From Actinomycetes bacterium (GTDB lineage: Bacteria > Actinomycetota > Aquicultoria > UBA3085 > Oleimmundimicrobiaceae), in assembly GCA_030614255.1 (NCBI GenBank), contig JAUWKI010000005.1, positions 1-62,770 of the forward strand: 62,770 nt of DNA, written 5' to 3'. The notes under the pieces were generated by a model. It was not told the origin of the DNA, ran no database searches, and saw nothing but the letters and a program-made list of their open reading frames with translations. Shown here in pieces: positions 49,969 through 57,786 of the stretch. Every line of letters begins with the position of its first letter. The stretch's first letter is position 1. The position numbers and the translations under genes are program-made.

Positions 49969-50550
49969 AATTGCTTACTCTCCCGCTTTATAGGTCAATT
50001 AACGCGATATATTAGCACAGTCTTGAATGAGTTGAAAGTGAAAGATAAAAATTGCTGCCGGCAGATACTTGCCCGCCTCTGGCGGGGCAGATGGCAGATA
50101 GCAGATAGCTGATAGCTGATAGCTGATAGCGAATGGCTAAAAGCATAGAGCAGAGAATAAGTTAAGGGTATAGAGTAAAGGGGAAAGGGTAAGGTTAGGA
50201 ATTAGGATTAAGGAGTAATTGGTGGAGATTAAATAGAAATTAGGTGGTAATTACAATTAGTCTCAACGAAGCAATTTTCATGTATTACAATAAATTACAA
50301 TTAGTTACCATTAATTTCAATGAATCACCATAAATTACAATTGTATTACAGCAAATTTCAATTAGTTACAATGAATTTCAATATCAGCACTCAGTAAAAA
50401 TTAAGTAGAGAGATTAGGTAGAGATTGATAAAAAGGTAAAGAGTAAAGTAAGGAGCAAGGATTAAAGTTAAAAATATAAAGTGCAAACCAACAAGCTAAC
50501 ATACAAAAAAAGCCCCCGAAACGGGGGCTTTTTAATACCAAATCGGTGAA
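49969..50550. repeat. 582-bp intergenic mosaic with inverted AATT array
   Basis: No gene. In order: CTGCCGGCAG and the CCCGCCTCTGGCGGG hairpin (50072-50086); AGCAGATAGCTGATAGCTGA tandem tract (about 50093-50130); TAAGGGTATAGAGTAAAGGG (about 50163-50182); then a phased array from about 50216 to 50425 with ten near-tandem copies of a decamer close to RTTACAATNA (50284-50385). All modules are the reverse complement of the usual orientation. A terminator (50505-50532) closes the region. Confidence 0.85.
50505..50532 (-). terminator. Rho-independent terminator after the cytochrome b gene
   Basis: AGCCCCCG and CGGGGGCT form a perfect 8-bp GC stem with a 3-nt loop, extended by A/T pairs, and a run of seven T on the minus strand. 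It lies 18 bp after the cytochrome b stop and can also act in the other direction. Confidence 0.93.
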
Positions 50551-51192
50551 TTAGTGAGCGTGTTCTTCTTTAAGATGAGATTCCCATTCTTCTTTAAGTC
50601 CCGGAAACTTCTTCCAAAAAACCCAGTGCATCATAATGGGGAATCCCTCATGAACTGAAAGATAAGCATGAATGGTCGTAAATATTACAAATATCCACAT
50701 CCCGATATAATGAAATACTCTCATCCAAGCTGCCGCAATAGCAACCCCACCAAAAGGTCCAGCACACCAGGTAAGCAATTCTTCTCTCCACATTAAAGAA
50801 AATCCGGTGAAACCCTGAATTAGTAAAAGTACCCAAAATACATCGTAAGTTACTTTCTGAAGAGAAGCATAATTTGCTACATTTGGATAATCGTCTTTCA
50901 TGTGAGCATAATACATGAGGACAGCCGGTGTATTTTTGATATCCTTCCACCCGATAGTAAAATCTTTGTAAGCCCCTTTATCTACAGTGAAAAAGCAGTA
51001 AATTATTCTCAAAATTAAATTTATGCCAACTATGTACATCAATATATAGTGAGCCCATTTCATAAAATCCATGCCCCCGTAAAAAAACGGGAACCGTATA
51101 TAGAGCCCTGAAATAGTCAAACCAACAATACAAATCAAATGAATAAAATGCGCCATTCTCCGCGGTTTCGCGGCATAATGAAGTTCAGCCAC
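50551..51192 (-). CDS. b-type cytochrome (HyaC/FdnI-like)
   Basis: The 213-residue protein has four membrane helices and heme-ligand-type histidines (RMAHFIHLI, MKWAHYILM, RVFHYIGMW, TIHAYLSVHEG). This matches quinone-reactive b-type cytochrome subunits of hydrogenases and formate dehydrogenases. No catalytic dehydrogenase gene is adjacent in the window; the neighbouring TatA/TatC are the export path such Fe-S partners need. Confidence 0.82.
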   Translation of the reverse strand: MAELHYAAKPRRMAHFIHLICIVGLTISGLYIRFPFFYGGMDFMKWAHYILMYIVGINLILRIIYCFFTVDKGAYKDFTIGWKDIKNTPAVLMYYAHMKDDYPNVANYASLQKVTYDVFWVLLLIQGFTGFSLMWREELLTWCAGPFGGVAIAAAWMRVFHYIGMWIFVIFTTIHAYLSVHEGFPIMMHWVFWKKFPGLKEEWESHLKEEHAH

Positions 51193-51213
51193 AATTTCAC
51201 CTCCTGAATTTAA

Positions 51214-51432
51214 TTAATGTTTATGGGCAAGCTTTTCCCCAGGTTTTCCTTTGTATTCTCCTAAGGCCGTCTTAATTTTAACATCATGTTTACCTAATAC
51301 AAGATTAGCAAATTGTCCCGTTACCGCTACACGAAGGAAAAAATCAAAAATCCAAAAAACAGCTATCATAATAAACCATACACCAAAACCAATAATATCG
51401 GACCAAATATTAACCGTCTGAAGTAGCGTCAA
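51214..51432 (-). CDS. Small single-span membrane protein between tatC and the cytochrome b gene
   Basis: 72 residues with one helix (about 15-38, FGVWFIMIAVFWIFDFFLR), then a soluble basic C-terminus ending KLAHKH. No family recognised. It overlaps the end of tatC by 23 bp and sits 21 bp before the cytochrome gene, so an accessory role to the cytochrome is plausible. Confidence 0.6.
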   Translation of the reverse strand: MTLLQTVNIWSDIIGFGVWFIMIAVFWIFDFFLRVAVTGQFANLVLGKHDVKIKTALGEYKGKPGEKLAHKH

Positions 51433-52177
51433 GCTCTACACCCCCTTCTGTCAGATCTTCTTTTTTCTTCTTTTTTAATTTTTTGTACCACCACGCCAAT
51501 AAGATGCTAAATTCATACAATACAATCATCGGCGCAGCAAAAATAGCCATGGTAACAGGACTCCAGTCAGGAGTCGCGATTGCCGCAAATAACAATATTA
51601 TTATATAAGCCACCCGCCAATTTTTGCGCAATGTGGCCGGTGAAACAACGCCTAGCATTACCAAGACTAATATAAAAAGTGGCATCTCAAACGATATCCC
51701 AAAAGCCAACAAAAATAAAGCTGCATACGCTATATATTTATCAACTGTTAAAATCGGACTTATTTGCCCTTCGGCTTGGCCTAAAAGCCATTCCGTTCCA
51801 ACCGGCATAATATATTTATACCCGAAAACCACGCCACACGCAAAAAGAATCACAAATAAAAGGACCAATGGATATACTGTCTTTTTCTCCCTACCTTTTA
51901 AAGCAGGTGCCAAAAAAGATAGTACCTGATATATTATTACGGGAATGGCAACAAAAATTCCTGCAAAAAGTGCAATTTTAAATTTTGCCATAAAAGGATC
52001 TAAAACACCCATGTACATAAGTTCTATATCACCTGCGGGCTTCTTTATGATATCCAAAATTGGATAAGCATAAAAAAAACAGACCGACGCTCCGATAAAA
52101 ACCGCAATTGCGGAAATTACTATACTTCTCCGCAATTCGTCAAGATGGGTTAAGATAGACATCTTTTTATCAAACAC
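51410..52177 (-). CDS. tatC: Sec-independent protein translocase TatC
   Basis: Twin-arginine signal receptor, 255 residues, six membrane helices. N-terminal HLDELRRSIVIS and the loop motif FLAPALKGREKKTVYPL with the conserved FxxPxLxxxE pattern are present. It overlaps tatA by one base. The C-terminus is a Lys-rich tail (KKLKKKKKED). Confidence 0.95.
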   Translation of the reverse strand: MFDKKMSILTHLDELRRSIVISAIAVFIGASVCFFYAYPILDIIKKPAGDIELMYMGVLDPFMAKFKIALFAGIFVAIPVIIYQVLSFLAPALKGREKKTVYPLVLLFVILFACGVVFGYKYIMPVGTEWLLGQAEGQISPILTVDKYIAYAALFLLAFGISFEMPLFILVLVMLGVVSPATLRKNWRVAYIIILLFAAIATPDWSPVTMAIFAAPMIVLYEFSILLAWWYKKLKKKKKEDLTEGGVELDATSDG

Positions 52178-52506
52178 TAATTACTGCCCCCGGCTTCCAC
52201 TTTTTTATCTGCTTGTTCTTCTTCGTTCTCGACCTCATTAGAATTTGCTTCTTCAGACTTTTTTTGTTCTTCGGCTTCTTTCTCCTGTTTTTCAGCTTCC
52301 TTTTTTTGTTTTTCGGCTTCCCTTTTCTCTCTCTCCACTTCTCTGAATTCCATCTTCACTTGATTTTCAATCTGTTGTGAAGCTTGTCTAAATTCATGGA
52401 TAAATTTTCCGGCAGTTCTTCCTATTTCAGGCAACTTCCTGGGACCAAAAATTATAAGAGCTATCACCATTATGGTTAAAATCTCAGGCATTCCGAGACC
52501 AAACAT
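52177..52506 (-). CDS. tatA: Twin-arginine translocase TatA/TatB family protein
   Basis: The 109-residue protein has a short N-terminal helix (MFGLGMPEILTIMVIALIIF), the FGPRKLPEIGR hinge, an amphipathic helix and a long Glu/Lys-rich coiled-coil tail (about 55-100). ATG at 52504-52506 follows GGAGGTG. The missing Phe-Gly after the hinge and the long tail make TatA versus TatB assignment uncertain. Confidence 0.92.
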   Translation of the reverse strand: MFGLGMPEILTIMVIALIIFGPRKLPEIGRTAGKFIHEFRQASQQIENQVKMEFREVEREKREAEKQKKEAEKQEKEAEEQKKSEEANSNEVENEEEQADKKVEAGGSN

Positions 52507-52602
52507 ACAAAGCACCTCCAGGTCTAAAAAAGTTAATACTTATAATATCTTTTACAATTTGCTTAATCAATATTTATCTACAAACTACTAAAACCAATCC
52601 CA

Positions 52603-53238
52603 TCATTTCCCTCCAAAACTTTTTATAATTTCAATTACCTCATCGTCAGTCGTTTGCGAAAAATATGTATAAAATTGACTTACCGAAAAGAAAAGTTCAG
52701 GAGAGTGTAGACAAACCAATTCATCAACTTCTGTGCCAAGACGTTTACAAGTATCTTTCGGTGAAACAGGAACTGCCAAAATTAATTTTTTGGGTTTCTT
52801 TTCTCGAATCGCATTTATCGCCGCTAAGGCCGTATATCCTGTTGCTATACCATCATCAACAAGAATGACTACTTTATCTTTTAAGTTTGTTTCAATTCTG
52901 TTACCTAAGTACTTAAGCCGACGCCTACCTATTTCCAATGTCTGTTTTTTAACTTCACTTTCTATATATTCATTTGAAACTCGTAAACTTTTTTTCAACT
53001 GTTCATTTATCATTACCGTCTCTTTACTTGCCAAAGCCCCTATCGCTAGCTCAGGATTTCCAGGTGCGCTAATTTTTCGAGGAATAACTAAATCCAAAGG
53101 AGCTTTCAGCCGTTTTGCAACTTCTTTAGCCGTTATGACCCCACCGCGAGGAATTGCCAACACAACAACATCTTTGCCCTCGTAATCAACGAGGGAACTT
53201 GCTAATTGTTTGCCCGCATCCATTCTATCGATGAACAT
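52603..53238 (-). CDS. Phosphoribosyltransferase domain protein
   Basis: The 211-residue type I PRT fold has the PRPP-binding loop VILVDDGIATGYTALAAI and an N-terminal block VLAIPRGGVITAKEVAKRL. The family (PF00156 group often found alone or fused to hydrolases) lacks a defined substrate. ATG at 53236-53238 follows GGGGTG. It lies 96 bp upstream of tatA. Confidence 0.87.
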   Translation of the reverse strand: MFIDRMDAGKQLASSLVDYEGKDVVVLAIPRGGVITAKEVAKRLKAPLDLVIPRKISAPGNPELAIGALASKETVMINEQLKKSLRVSNEYIESEVKKQTLEIGRRRLKYLGNRIETNLKDKVVILVDDGIATGYTALAAINAIREKKPKKLILAVPVSPKDTCKRLGTEVDELVCLHSPELFFSVSQFYTYFSQTTDDEVIEIIKSFGGK

Positions 53239-53349
53239 GGAAAACACCCCATTTTAGTCGGGAGTCTCTTAGTGGGGAGTCGGGAGTTTGTTAGCCAGAT
53301 TGCTGGTTTTACTATACTCCATACTCTATCTGCCATCTGCTATCTGCCA
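53239..53349. repeat. Repeat mosaic before the TPR gene end
   Basis: From 53253: AGTCGGGAGTCTCTTAG, GTTTGTTAGCCAGATTGCTGG, TACTATACTCCATACTCT and CTATCTGCCATCTGC, the same order as in the gap at 8663. It ends at the stop of the TPR gene. Confidence 0.8.
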
Positions 53350-53976
53350 TCAGCCACTTTCTAACTCAGTAGTATTTTCTTTGGTTTCTGAAATCTCCTT
53401 TTTGGCCTCTTCTAATCCTTGTTTGACAGTTTCTATTCTAGGGTGATCTTTCGGCGCAATTTCTAAAAACTTCTCCCAAAACTTAACGGTTTCAGAGAAA
53501 TTTCCCGCAATCTTGTTCGCATAACCTAAATTAAGGATTGCATTTACGTGGTTGGGATCATTTTCAAGAACTTGTTCCAATTCAGAAATAGCTTTCCCTG
53601 TATTATCCATAAAAAGATATGCAAGTGCCATATCCGTACGCACATCATTCAGGTTTGGGTCGAGTTCTAACGCACTTCTATATGCATCAACGGCTGCTGC
53701 AAATATGTTTAAATCCCCGGTCTGAGCTCCCCAGTCGTAATATTTGTTTCCAAGTTCAGTCCAAGCTTGAACATCCTCTGGGTTTTCCTCCAGATAAGCT
53801 CCTATTTGGGACACTTCATTTTGAAAATCAAACTCTTGAGAGTCAACTTGATTTTGAGTCTGTTGGGGTGGATTTAGAAGATAGGCGAATCCACCTAAAA
53901 AACTCGCTATAAATAAAATAGCTATTCCCAACGCAATAAGTTTACTTGTAAACGAAGCTTGGGTCTTATCTAACAT
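53350..53976 (-). CDS. Membrane-anchored TPR-repeat protein
   Basis: The 208-residue protein has one N-terminal helix (about 13-33, LIALGIAILFIASFLGGFAY), a Gln-rich linker, then three TPR units (about 55-190; DVQAWTELGNKYYDWG, AYRSALELDPNLNDVRTDMA, AILNLGYANKIAGNF). It resembles NrfG/CcmI-type TPR domains seen beside cytochrome c maturation genes. Partner unknown. Confidence 0.78.
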   Translation of the reverse strand: MLDKTQASFTSKLIALGIAILFIASFLGGFAYLLNPPQQTQNQVDSQEFDFQNEVSQIGAYLEENPEDVQAWTELGNKYYDWGAQTGDLNIFAAAVDAYRSALELDPNLNDVRTDMALAYLFMDNTGKAISELEQVLENDPNHVNAILNLGYANKIAGNFSETVKFWEKFLEIAPKDHPRIETVKQGLEEAKKEISETKENTTELESG

Positions 53977-53996
53977 TATAAAGCTCCTTCATTAAA

Positions 53997-54398
53997 TTAA
54001 GGAGTTGCGGTAGTTTCGGTACCAACTTCTGCCTCCCCCACCGAAGCCGGAGTTGTTTCGGCCATCGACGGAACTTCCATTGGCATTTCACCACCGACCG
54101 ATGGATGACCAGCTGGCATCTCACCACTCTGCATCTGCTCTTCCGTAATAGGAGGAGCTTGCGTCGACGAGCCGGTAGTTCCCATCGGCAAGAATAATCC
54201 TCTTACAAAAAAACCAACAACGAATGCAACCACAATTAAACCAACTGCCCAAACTAACCCTATACTTTGAGACATCAAATCAAATTCTTGAGATGATTTT
54301 TGTTGATTAGAAGAAGTACTTTTTGTACTTTTTTTTGTCTTTTTACTCCCCTTCCCTTCAGACCCTGATTCGTCTTCAAATAATTCGTCATCTTTCAA
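53997..54398 (-). CDS. Hypothetical single-span membrane protein
   Basis: 133 residues: charged Ser/Lys-rich N-terminus (about 1-40), one helix (about 46-70, LVWAVGLIVVAFVVGFFVRG), then a Pro/Glu/Met-rich outer tail with repeated MPxGHP/GEMPME motifs that could coordinate metal through Met/His. No family recognised. It lies between the RseC-like and TPR genes with short gaps. Confidence 0.6.
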   Translation of the reverse strand: MKDDELFEDESGSEGKGSKKTKKSTKSTSSNQQKSSQEFDLMSQSIGLVWAVGLIVVAFVVGFFVRGLFLPMGTTGSSTQAPPITEEQMQSGEMPAGHPSVGGEMPMEVPSMAETTPASVGEAEVGTETTATP

Positions 54399-54419
54399 AC
54401 AAATCGCCTCCTGGCAAAA

Positions 54420-54848
54420 TCAATTTTTTTTCCAAACACGAGCAATATGAGGTTCAAATTGGCCACTGGATGCCGCCTTTTTATCAATCTTTCTAATCAA
54501 TAGATATGAAAACCCGAGAAAAATCAAGCTCATAAAGAAACCAAAATTTTGTGAATTGAGTCCCACGCCAAAAAAGTTGACCAAAAACTCTCCCAAAAAG
54601 AAACCACTCACCAAAAAAAACAAGGGAACCAAAAAAACCGTTGTATAGGCAATTAAAATACTTTTAGATTGAATATCGAGGCCTACTTCATCGCCAACCT
54701 CGACCCCCGATTGATTTGATACCTCAAGATGCATTTTATTATCATTACCCCGGTAACACGCGCGACAGCTCTTGCACGCTGCAGACCGTTCAATCTCAAT
54801 TATGGCTTTGTCTTCTTCGATTTTGACTACTACTCCACGCTCTTGCAT
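54420..54848 (-). CDS. RseC/SoxR-reducing-system family membrane protein
   Basis: The 142-residue protein has a cytosolic beta N-terminus with the CKSCRACY cysteine cluster (about 25-32), then two membrane helices (about 66-90 and 105-125). This is the RseC/RsxC-linked family implicated in reducing Fe-S regulators or in electron-transfer complex function. No rnf genes are in the window. Confidence 0.82.
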   Translation of the reverse strand: MQERGVVVKIEEDKAIIEIERSAACKSCRACYRGNDNKMHLEVSNQSGVEVGDEVGLDIQSKSILIAYTTVFLVPLFFLVSGFFLGEFLVNFFGVGLNSQNFGFFMSLIFLGFSYLLIRKIDKKAASSGQFEPHIARVWKKN

Positions 54849-54862
54849 AAACCTTACAAACC

Positions 54863-56212
54863 TTAACCCTTGAGTTTCGCTCTTACCGGTTTAGTCGTAG
54901 CTATTATTCTCTCTTTATCAAGAGTAAGGTATTCGCCTCCTTCATAGAGAACTCTTCCTCCAACCATTGTAAATATTACATCCTCTTGATTTGCAGTATA
55001 TACCAAAGCAGAGCAGGGGTCACACACAGGATTTTGGTGAGTGTGAGAGACGTCAACCGCTATTAAATCAGCTTTTTTATCCTTTTCCAAAGAACCGACT
55101 TCGGAGTCAATTCTAAGAGCTTGCGCTCCACCAAGGGTGGCCAGTTTAATAAAGTTTTCCGCCGATAATCCCTCTACCTTCTCCTCCAGACCTCGTTGAA
55201 GTAAAAGTCCTATTCTCATCTCATCAAACATGTCCATTGTATTATTGCTTGCGGGACTATCCATACCCATTCCCACCTTGAGGTCCCGGTAGAGAAACTT
55301 ACCAAGCGGAGCTACTCCCATCCCCAGTTTTGCACTACACTTCGGGCAATGAACGACGGAGACGTCATACTTCTTTAAAATATCTATATCCGCGTCGCTA
55401 ACCTGAATACAGTGAACAACAATCACCTTTCCTGATTCCAATGCATCCCACTGCTCAACATATTTTACCGGGCTCACACCCGTTGGCTGCCAAAGAAGGT
55501 CATTCCAACCCATCTGTTCCAAAAAGGAAGTAGCTAAAGGACTAGAGCCATATTTAACAAATTCGTATTCGTCGGGGGAACCGGCAAGATGAAAGCAGAC
55601 CGTGAGATTATCCTCTTTTGCCCAATCACTTACGGCCTTAAAGAGAGGTGGTGAAACAGTATAAACCGAATAAGGGGAGATACCAATCTCCAGATTTGTT
55701 CCTTCCGCTTCCGCTTGCCAAGAAGATACATTCTTTTTGGCCTCCGAAATTATCCGGCCCACTCTTGAGTTATCCATTCCCATTACTTCGTGAAATATAA
55801 TCCCACGAAGACCCGCTTGCCTTGAAGCTTTAAGACTCGCGCCTGTATCTGTAGTATCGGCAATACAGGTAATCCCCGATCTAATCGCCTCAAGCGCACC
55901 GAGCTCAGCAGAAGAAAACCAGTTTTTAGCCGTAAGTTTTTTGCTTTTCTTTGTTACTTGCATCTTCCAGTGGGTAAAGGAAAGGTCGTCACAGAGCCCT
56001 CTGAAAACACTATATTCAAGATGTGCGTGCGCATCTACGAAGCCCGGCATAAGCACAGCTTGACCAAAGTCTTTAACTTCCTCTTCGGGATAGTTCCTTT
56101 CAAGCTCCTTGCGCTTTCCAACGGCTTCAATTTTGTCTCCGGAAACAACAACCGCTCCGTCCTCTATCGATTCTTGACTTACAGGTAAAACCCATTTTGC
56201 TGCTAATAACAT
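54863..56212 (-). CDS. Amidohydrolase of the SAH/chlorohydrolase (TRZ/ATZ) group, possible aminofutalosine deaminase
   Basis: The 449-residue metal deaminase has HAHLEY (HxH), then metal His in CFHLAG and VVHCIQ, and Asp in GMDSPASNNTMDMFDEMR. Members deaminate S-adenosylhomocysteine, 5'-methylthioadenosine, guanine or 6-amino-6-deoxyfutalosine. The nearby menaquinone-type genes make the last option attractive, but no mqnA/B/C/D is in the window to confirm. ATG at 56210-56212 follows GGAGG. Confidence 0.8.
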   Translation of the reverse strand: MLLAAKWVLPVSQESIEDGAVVVSGDKIEAVGKRKELERNYPEEEVKDFGQAVLMPGFVDAHAHLEYSVFRGLCDDLSFTHWKMQVTKKSKKLTAKNWFSSAELGALEAIRSGITCIADTTDTGASLKASRQAGLRGIIFHEVMGMDNSRVGRIISEAKKNVSSWQAEAEGTNLEIGISPYSVYTVSPPLFKAVSDWAKEDNLTVCFHLAGSPDEYEFVKYGSSPLATSFLEQMGWNDLLWQPTGVSPVKYVEQWDALESGKVIVVHCIQVSDADIDILKKYDVSVVHCPKCSAKLGMGVAPLGKFLYRDLKVGMGMDSPASNNTMDMFDEMRIGLLLQRGLEEKVEGLSAENFIKLATLGGAQALRIDSEVGSLEKDKKADLIAVDVSHTHQNPVCDPCSALVYTANQEDVIFTMVGGRVLYEGGEYLTLDKERIIATTKPVRAKLKG

Positions 56213-56257
56213 GCAAACCTCCAATTTGCTAACAACCATCTAGCTGATAGCCTGTTC

Positions 56258-56274
56258 CTCCATCAGTGATGGAG
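56258..56274. repeat. Short perfect hairpin CTCCATC-AGT-GATGGAG
   Basis: Seven-base-pair stem downstream of the S23-type pseudogene on the minus strand, without a T run. It may be the remains of that gene's terminator. Confidence 0.35.
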
Positions 56275-56306
56275 TCACTCAATAGTAAAAACAAAAAATC
56301 TTCTAT

Positions 56307-56684
56307 TCAATCACTTAAAGTACTTTTGAAGGAATTGATTTTCTTGGCAAGAACCTCTGAATTATTATAAATTTCCTGATTGCAATTTTCATTAACGTAT
56401 CCTCTATCTAAAGCCATAGCAAATCCCGAAACGACTTCAAAAATAGAACTTGTAGCTATATCTAAGAAACGCCTGCCTGTCGGCAGACAGGCTTAAAATC
56501 TTTATTGCTGTCTCGACCAGATCCTTCAGCAATATTAAGAGAAACTGAGACCGCAGCTCGTCTAATCTGCTGAGTAAACCCAAAAAACCTCATTCTGAGG
56601 AAATGAGTCTGTAATGTTGTAAACTTTACTCACATATTTAGTCGCTAAATGCCAGATTTTCAAACTCTCAAACCTAAACGCCAC
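56307..56684 (-). pseudogene. S23/IVP four-helix bundle pseudogene disrupted by a palindromic repeat
   Basis: Frames joined on the minus strand give a recognisable S23-type protein. GTG (56682-56684, AAGGGG before it) reads VAFRFESLKIWHLATKYV... to PQNEVFW. A frameshift then leads into [20 protein letters not shown] and RDSNKDF. A GC-rich hairpin (56471-56492) follows, after which the frame changes and reads [16 protein letters not shown] through to a TGA at 56307. The two frameshifts and the inserted hairpin indicate a broken gene. Confidence 0.8.
56471..56492. repeat. GC-rich palindromic repeat (copy 6) within the S23-type pseudogene
   Basis: GCCTGTCGGCAGACAGGC (56475-56492) forms a perfect 7-bp hairpin and is preceded by an extra GCCT. 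It interrupts the coding sequence after NKDF and shifts the frame. The rest of 56213-56799 holds the pseudogene and a CTATCTGCCAT module (about 56757-56800). Confidence 0.85.
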
Positions 56685-56799
56685 TTTATTTCCCCTTCAA
56701 TGTACGCCATATACCCCACCAAAGACGGGCAATCATCTGCTCTAATCTATAAACCATCTGCCATCTGCTATCTGCCATAAGCCATCAGCCATAAGCCAT

Positions 56800-57777
56800 T
56801 TAATGATACCTATTAATTACAAACTCTCCGATGAAACGTAGCTCTCTTCTTGCTTCATCAGCATCGATTAATTTCAGAGCCTCGAAGGCTTTTTCCACAA
56901 ATCCTTTCGCTCTATTCTTTGTTTCCTTAATTGCTGAAGTGGCTTTAATTATCCTGATAGCTTTTTCTATCTCTTCTTCAGTTGAATTTACATTCTCTAC
57001 CACATTTTGTAAATATGCCCTCTGTGAGGTTTCTTGCAGAGCAAGAAATATAGGCATAGTAACCATGCCATCTTTTAAATCTATCCCGATTGGTTTTCCA
57101 AGTATCCTCTTATCCCCCGAAATATCTAAAACATCGTCATATATCTGAAATGCCATTCCAAGGTTTTCACCATATCTTCCCACTGCCTCAATTTCTGTTT
57201 CCTTTGCACCTGAGAGCACCGCGCCCATCGAGCAAGCCGCGGAAAACAAGAGAGCTGTCTTATTTCTTATCTTGGTCAAATAATCATCTATAGTTTGATT
57301 AAAGTTACGGCAAGTTCTCATCTGATGAAGTTCCCCGACACTCAGCGCGAGAGCCGCTTCCGCCATTACTTTCATAAGGTAAGGATTATTCAATTTTGAA
57401 AGAATCTCGAAGGCTACTCCAAACAGATAGTCCCCCGTAGAAATGGCCACCTTCTCATCCCATGTAGCATTAATCGTCGGAGAACCGCGACGCGTATCGG
57501 CTCCGTCTAAAACATCGTCGTGAATTAGGGATGCTGTATGAACTAACTCAATGGCCACAGCCGAGGGTATTAGCTTGGATACATCATATATATTTATCAT
57601 TCCCGTCAAAAGAACGAGAATTGGCCTAAGCCTTTTACCCCCTGCTTTAAGCGTAGTTAAAGCTGCCTCGGCAAGCTTCCCTTCTTTTAAGGATACAATC
57701 CTTGTAAGCTCGTCTTCAACTAGCTTTAAATCTTCTTTTAGGCGAGATGGTAACGAATAAACTTTAGACATTTTCAC
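56800..57777 (-). CDS. Polyprenyl diphosphate synthase
   Basis: Chain-elongating trans-isoprenyl synthase, 325 residues. First aspartate-rich motif in LIHDDVLDGADTRRG (DDxxD) and second in IYDDVLDISGDK (DDxxD), plus the lysine patch AGGKRLRPIL near the start. The product chain length cannot be read exactly; position after menG suggests it makes the menaquinone side chain. Confidence 0.94.
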   Translation of the reverse strand: MKMSKVYSLPSRLKEDLKLVEDELTRIVSLKEGKLAEAALTTLKAGGKRLRPILVLLTGMINIYDVSKLIPSAVAIELVHTASLIHDDVLDGADTRRGSPTINATWDEKVAISTGDYLFGVAFEILSKLNNPYLMKVMAEAALALSVGELHQMRTCRNFNQTIDDYLTKIRNKTALLFSAACSMGAVLSGAKETEIEAVGRYGENLGMAFQIYDDVLDISGDKRILGKPIGIDLKDGMVTMPIFLALQETSQRAYLQNVVENVNSTEEEIEKAIRIIKATSAIKETKNRAKGFVEKAFEALKLIDADEARRELRFIGEFVINRYH

Positions 57778-57786
57778 CTACAAATT

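Noticed and set aside
50093-50130. AGCTGATAGCTGATAGC tandem tract considered as a CRISPR-like array
   Set aside because: Units are about 10 bp without unique spacers, and no cas genes are nearby.
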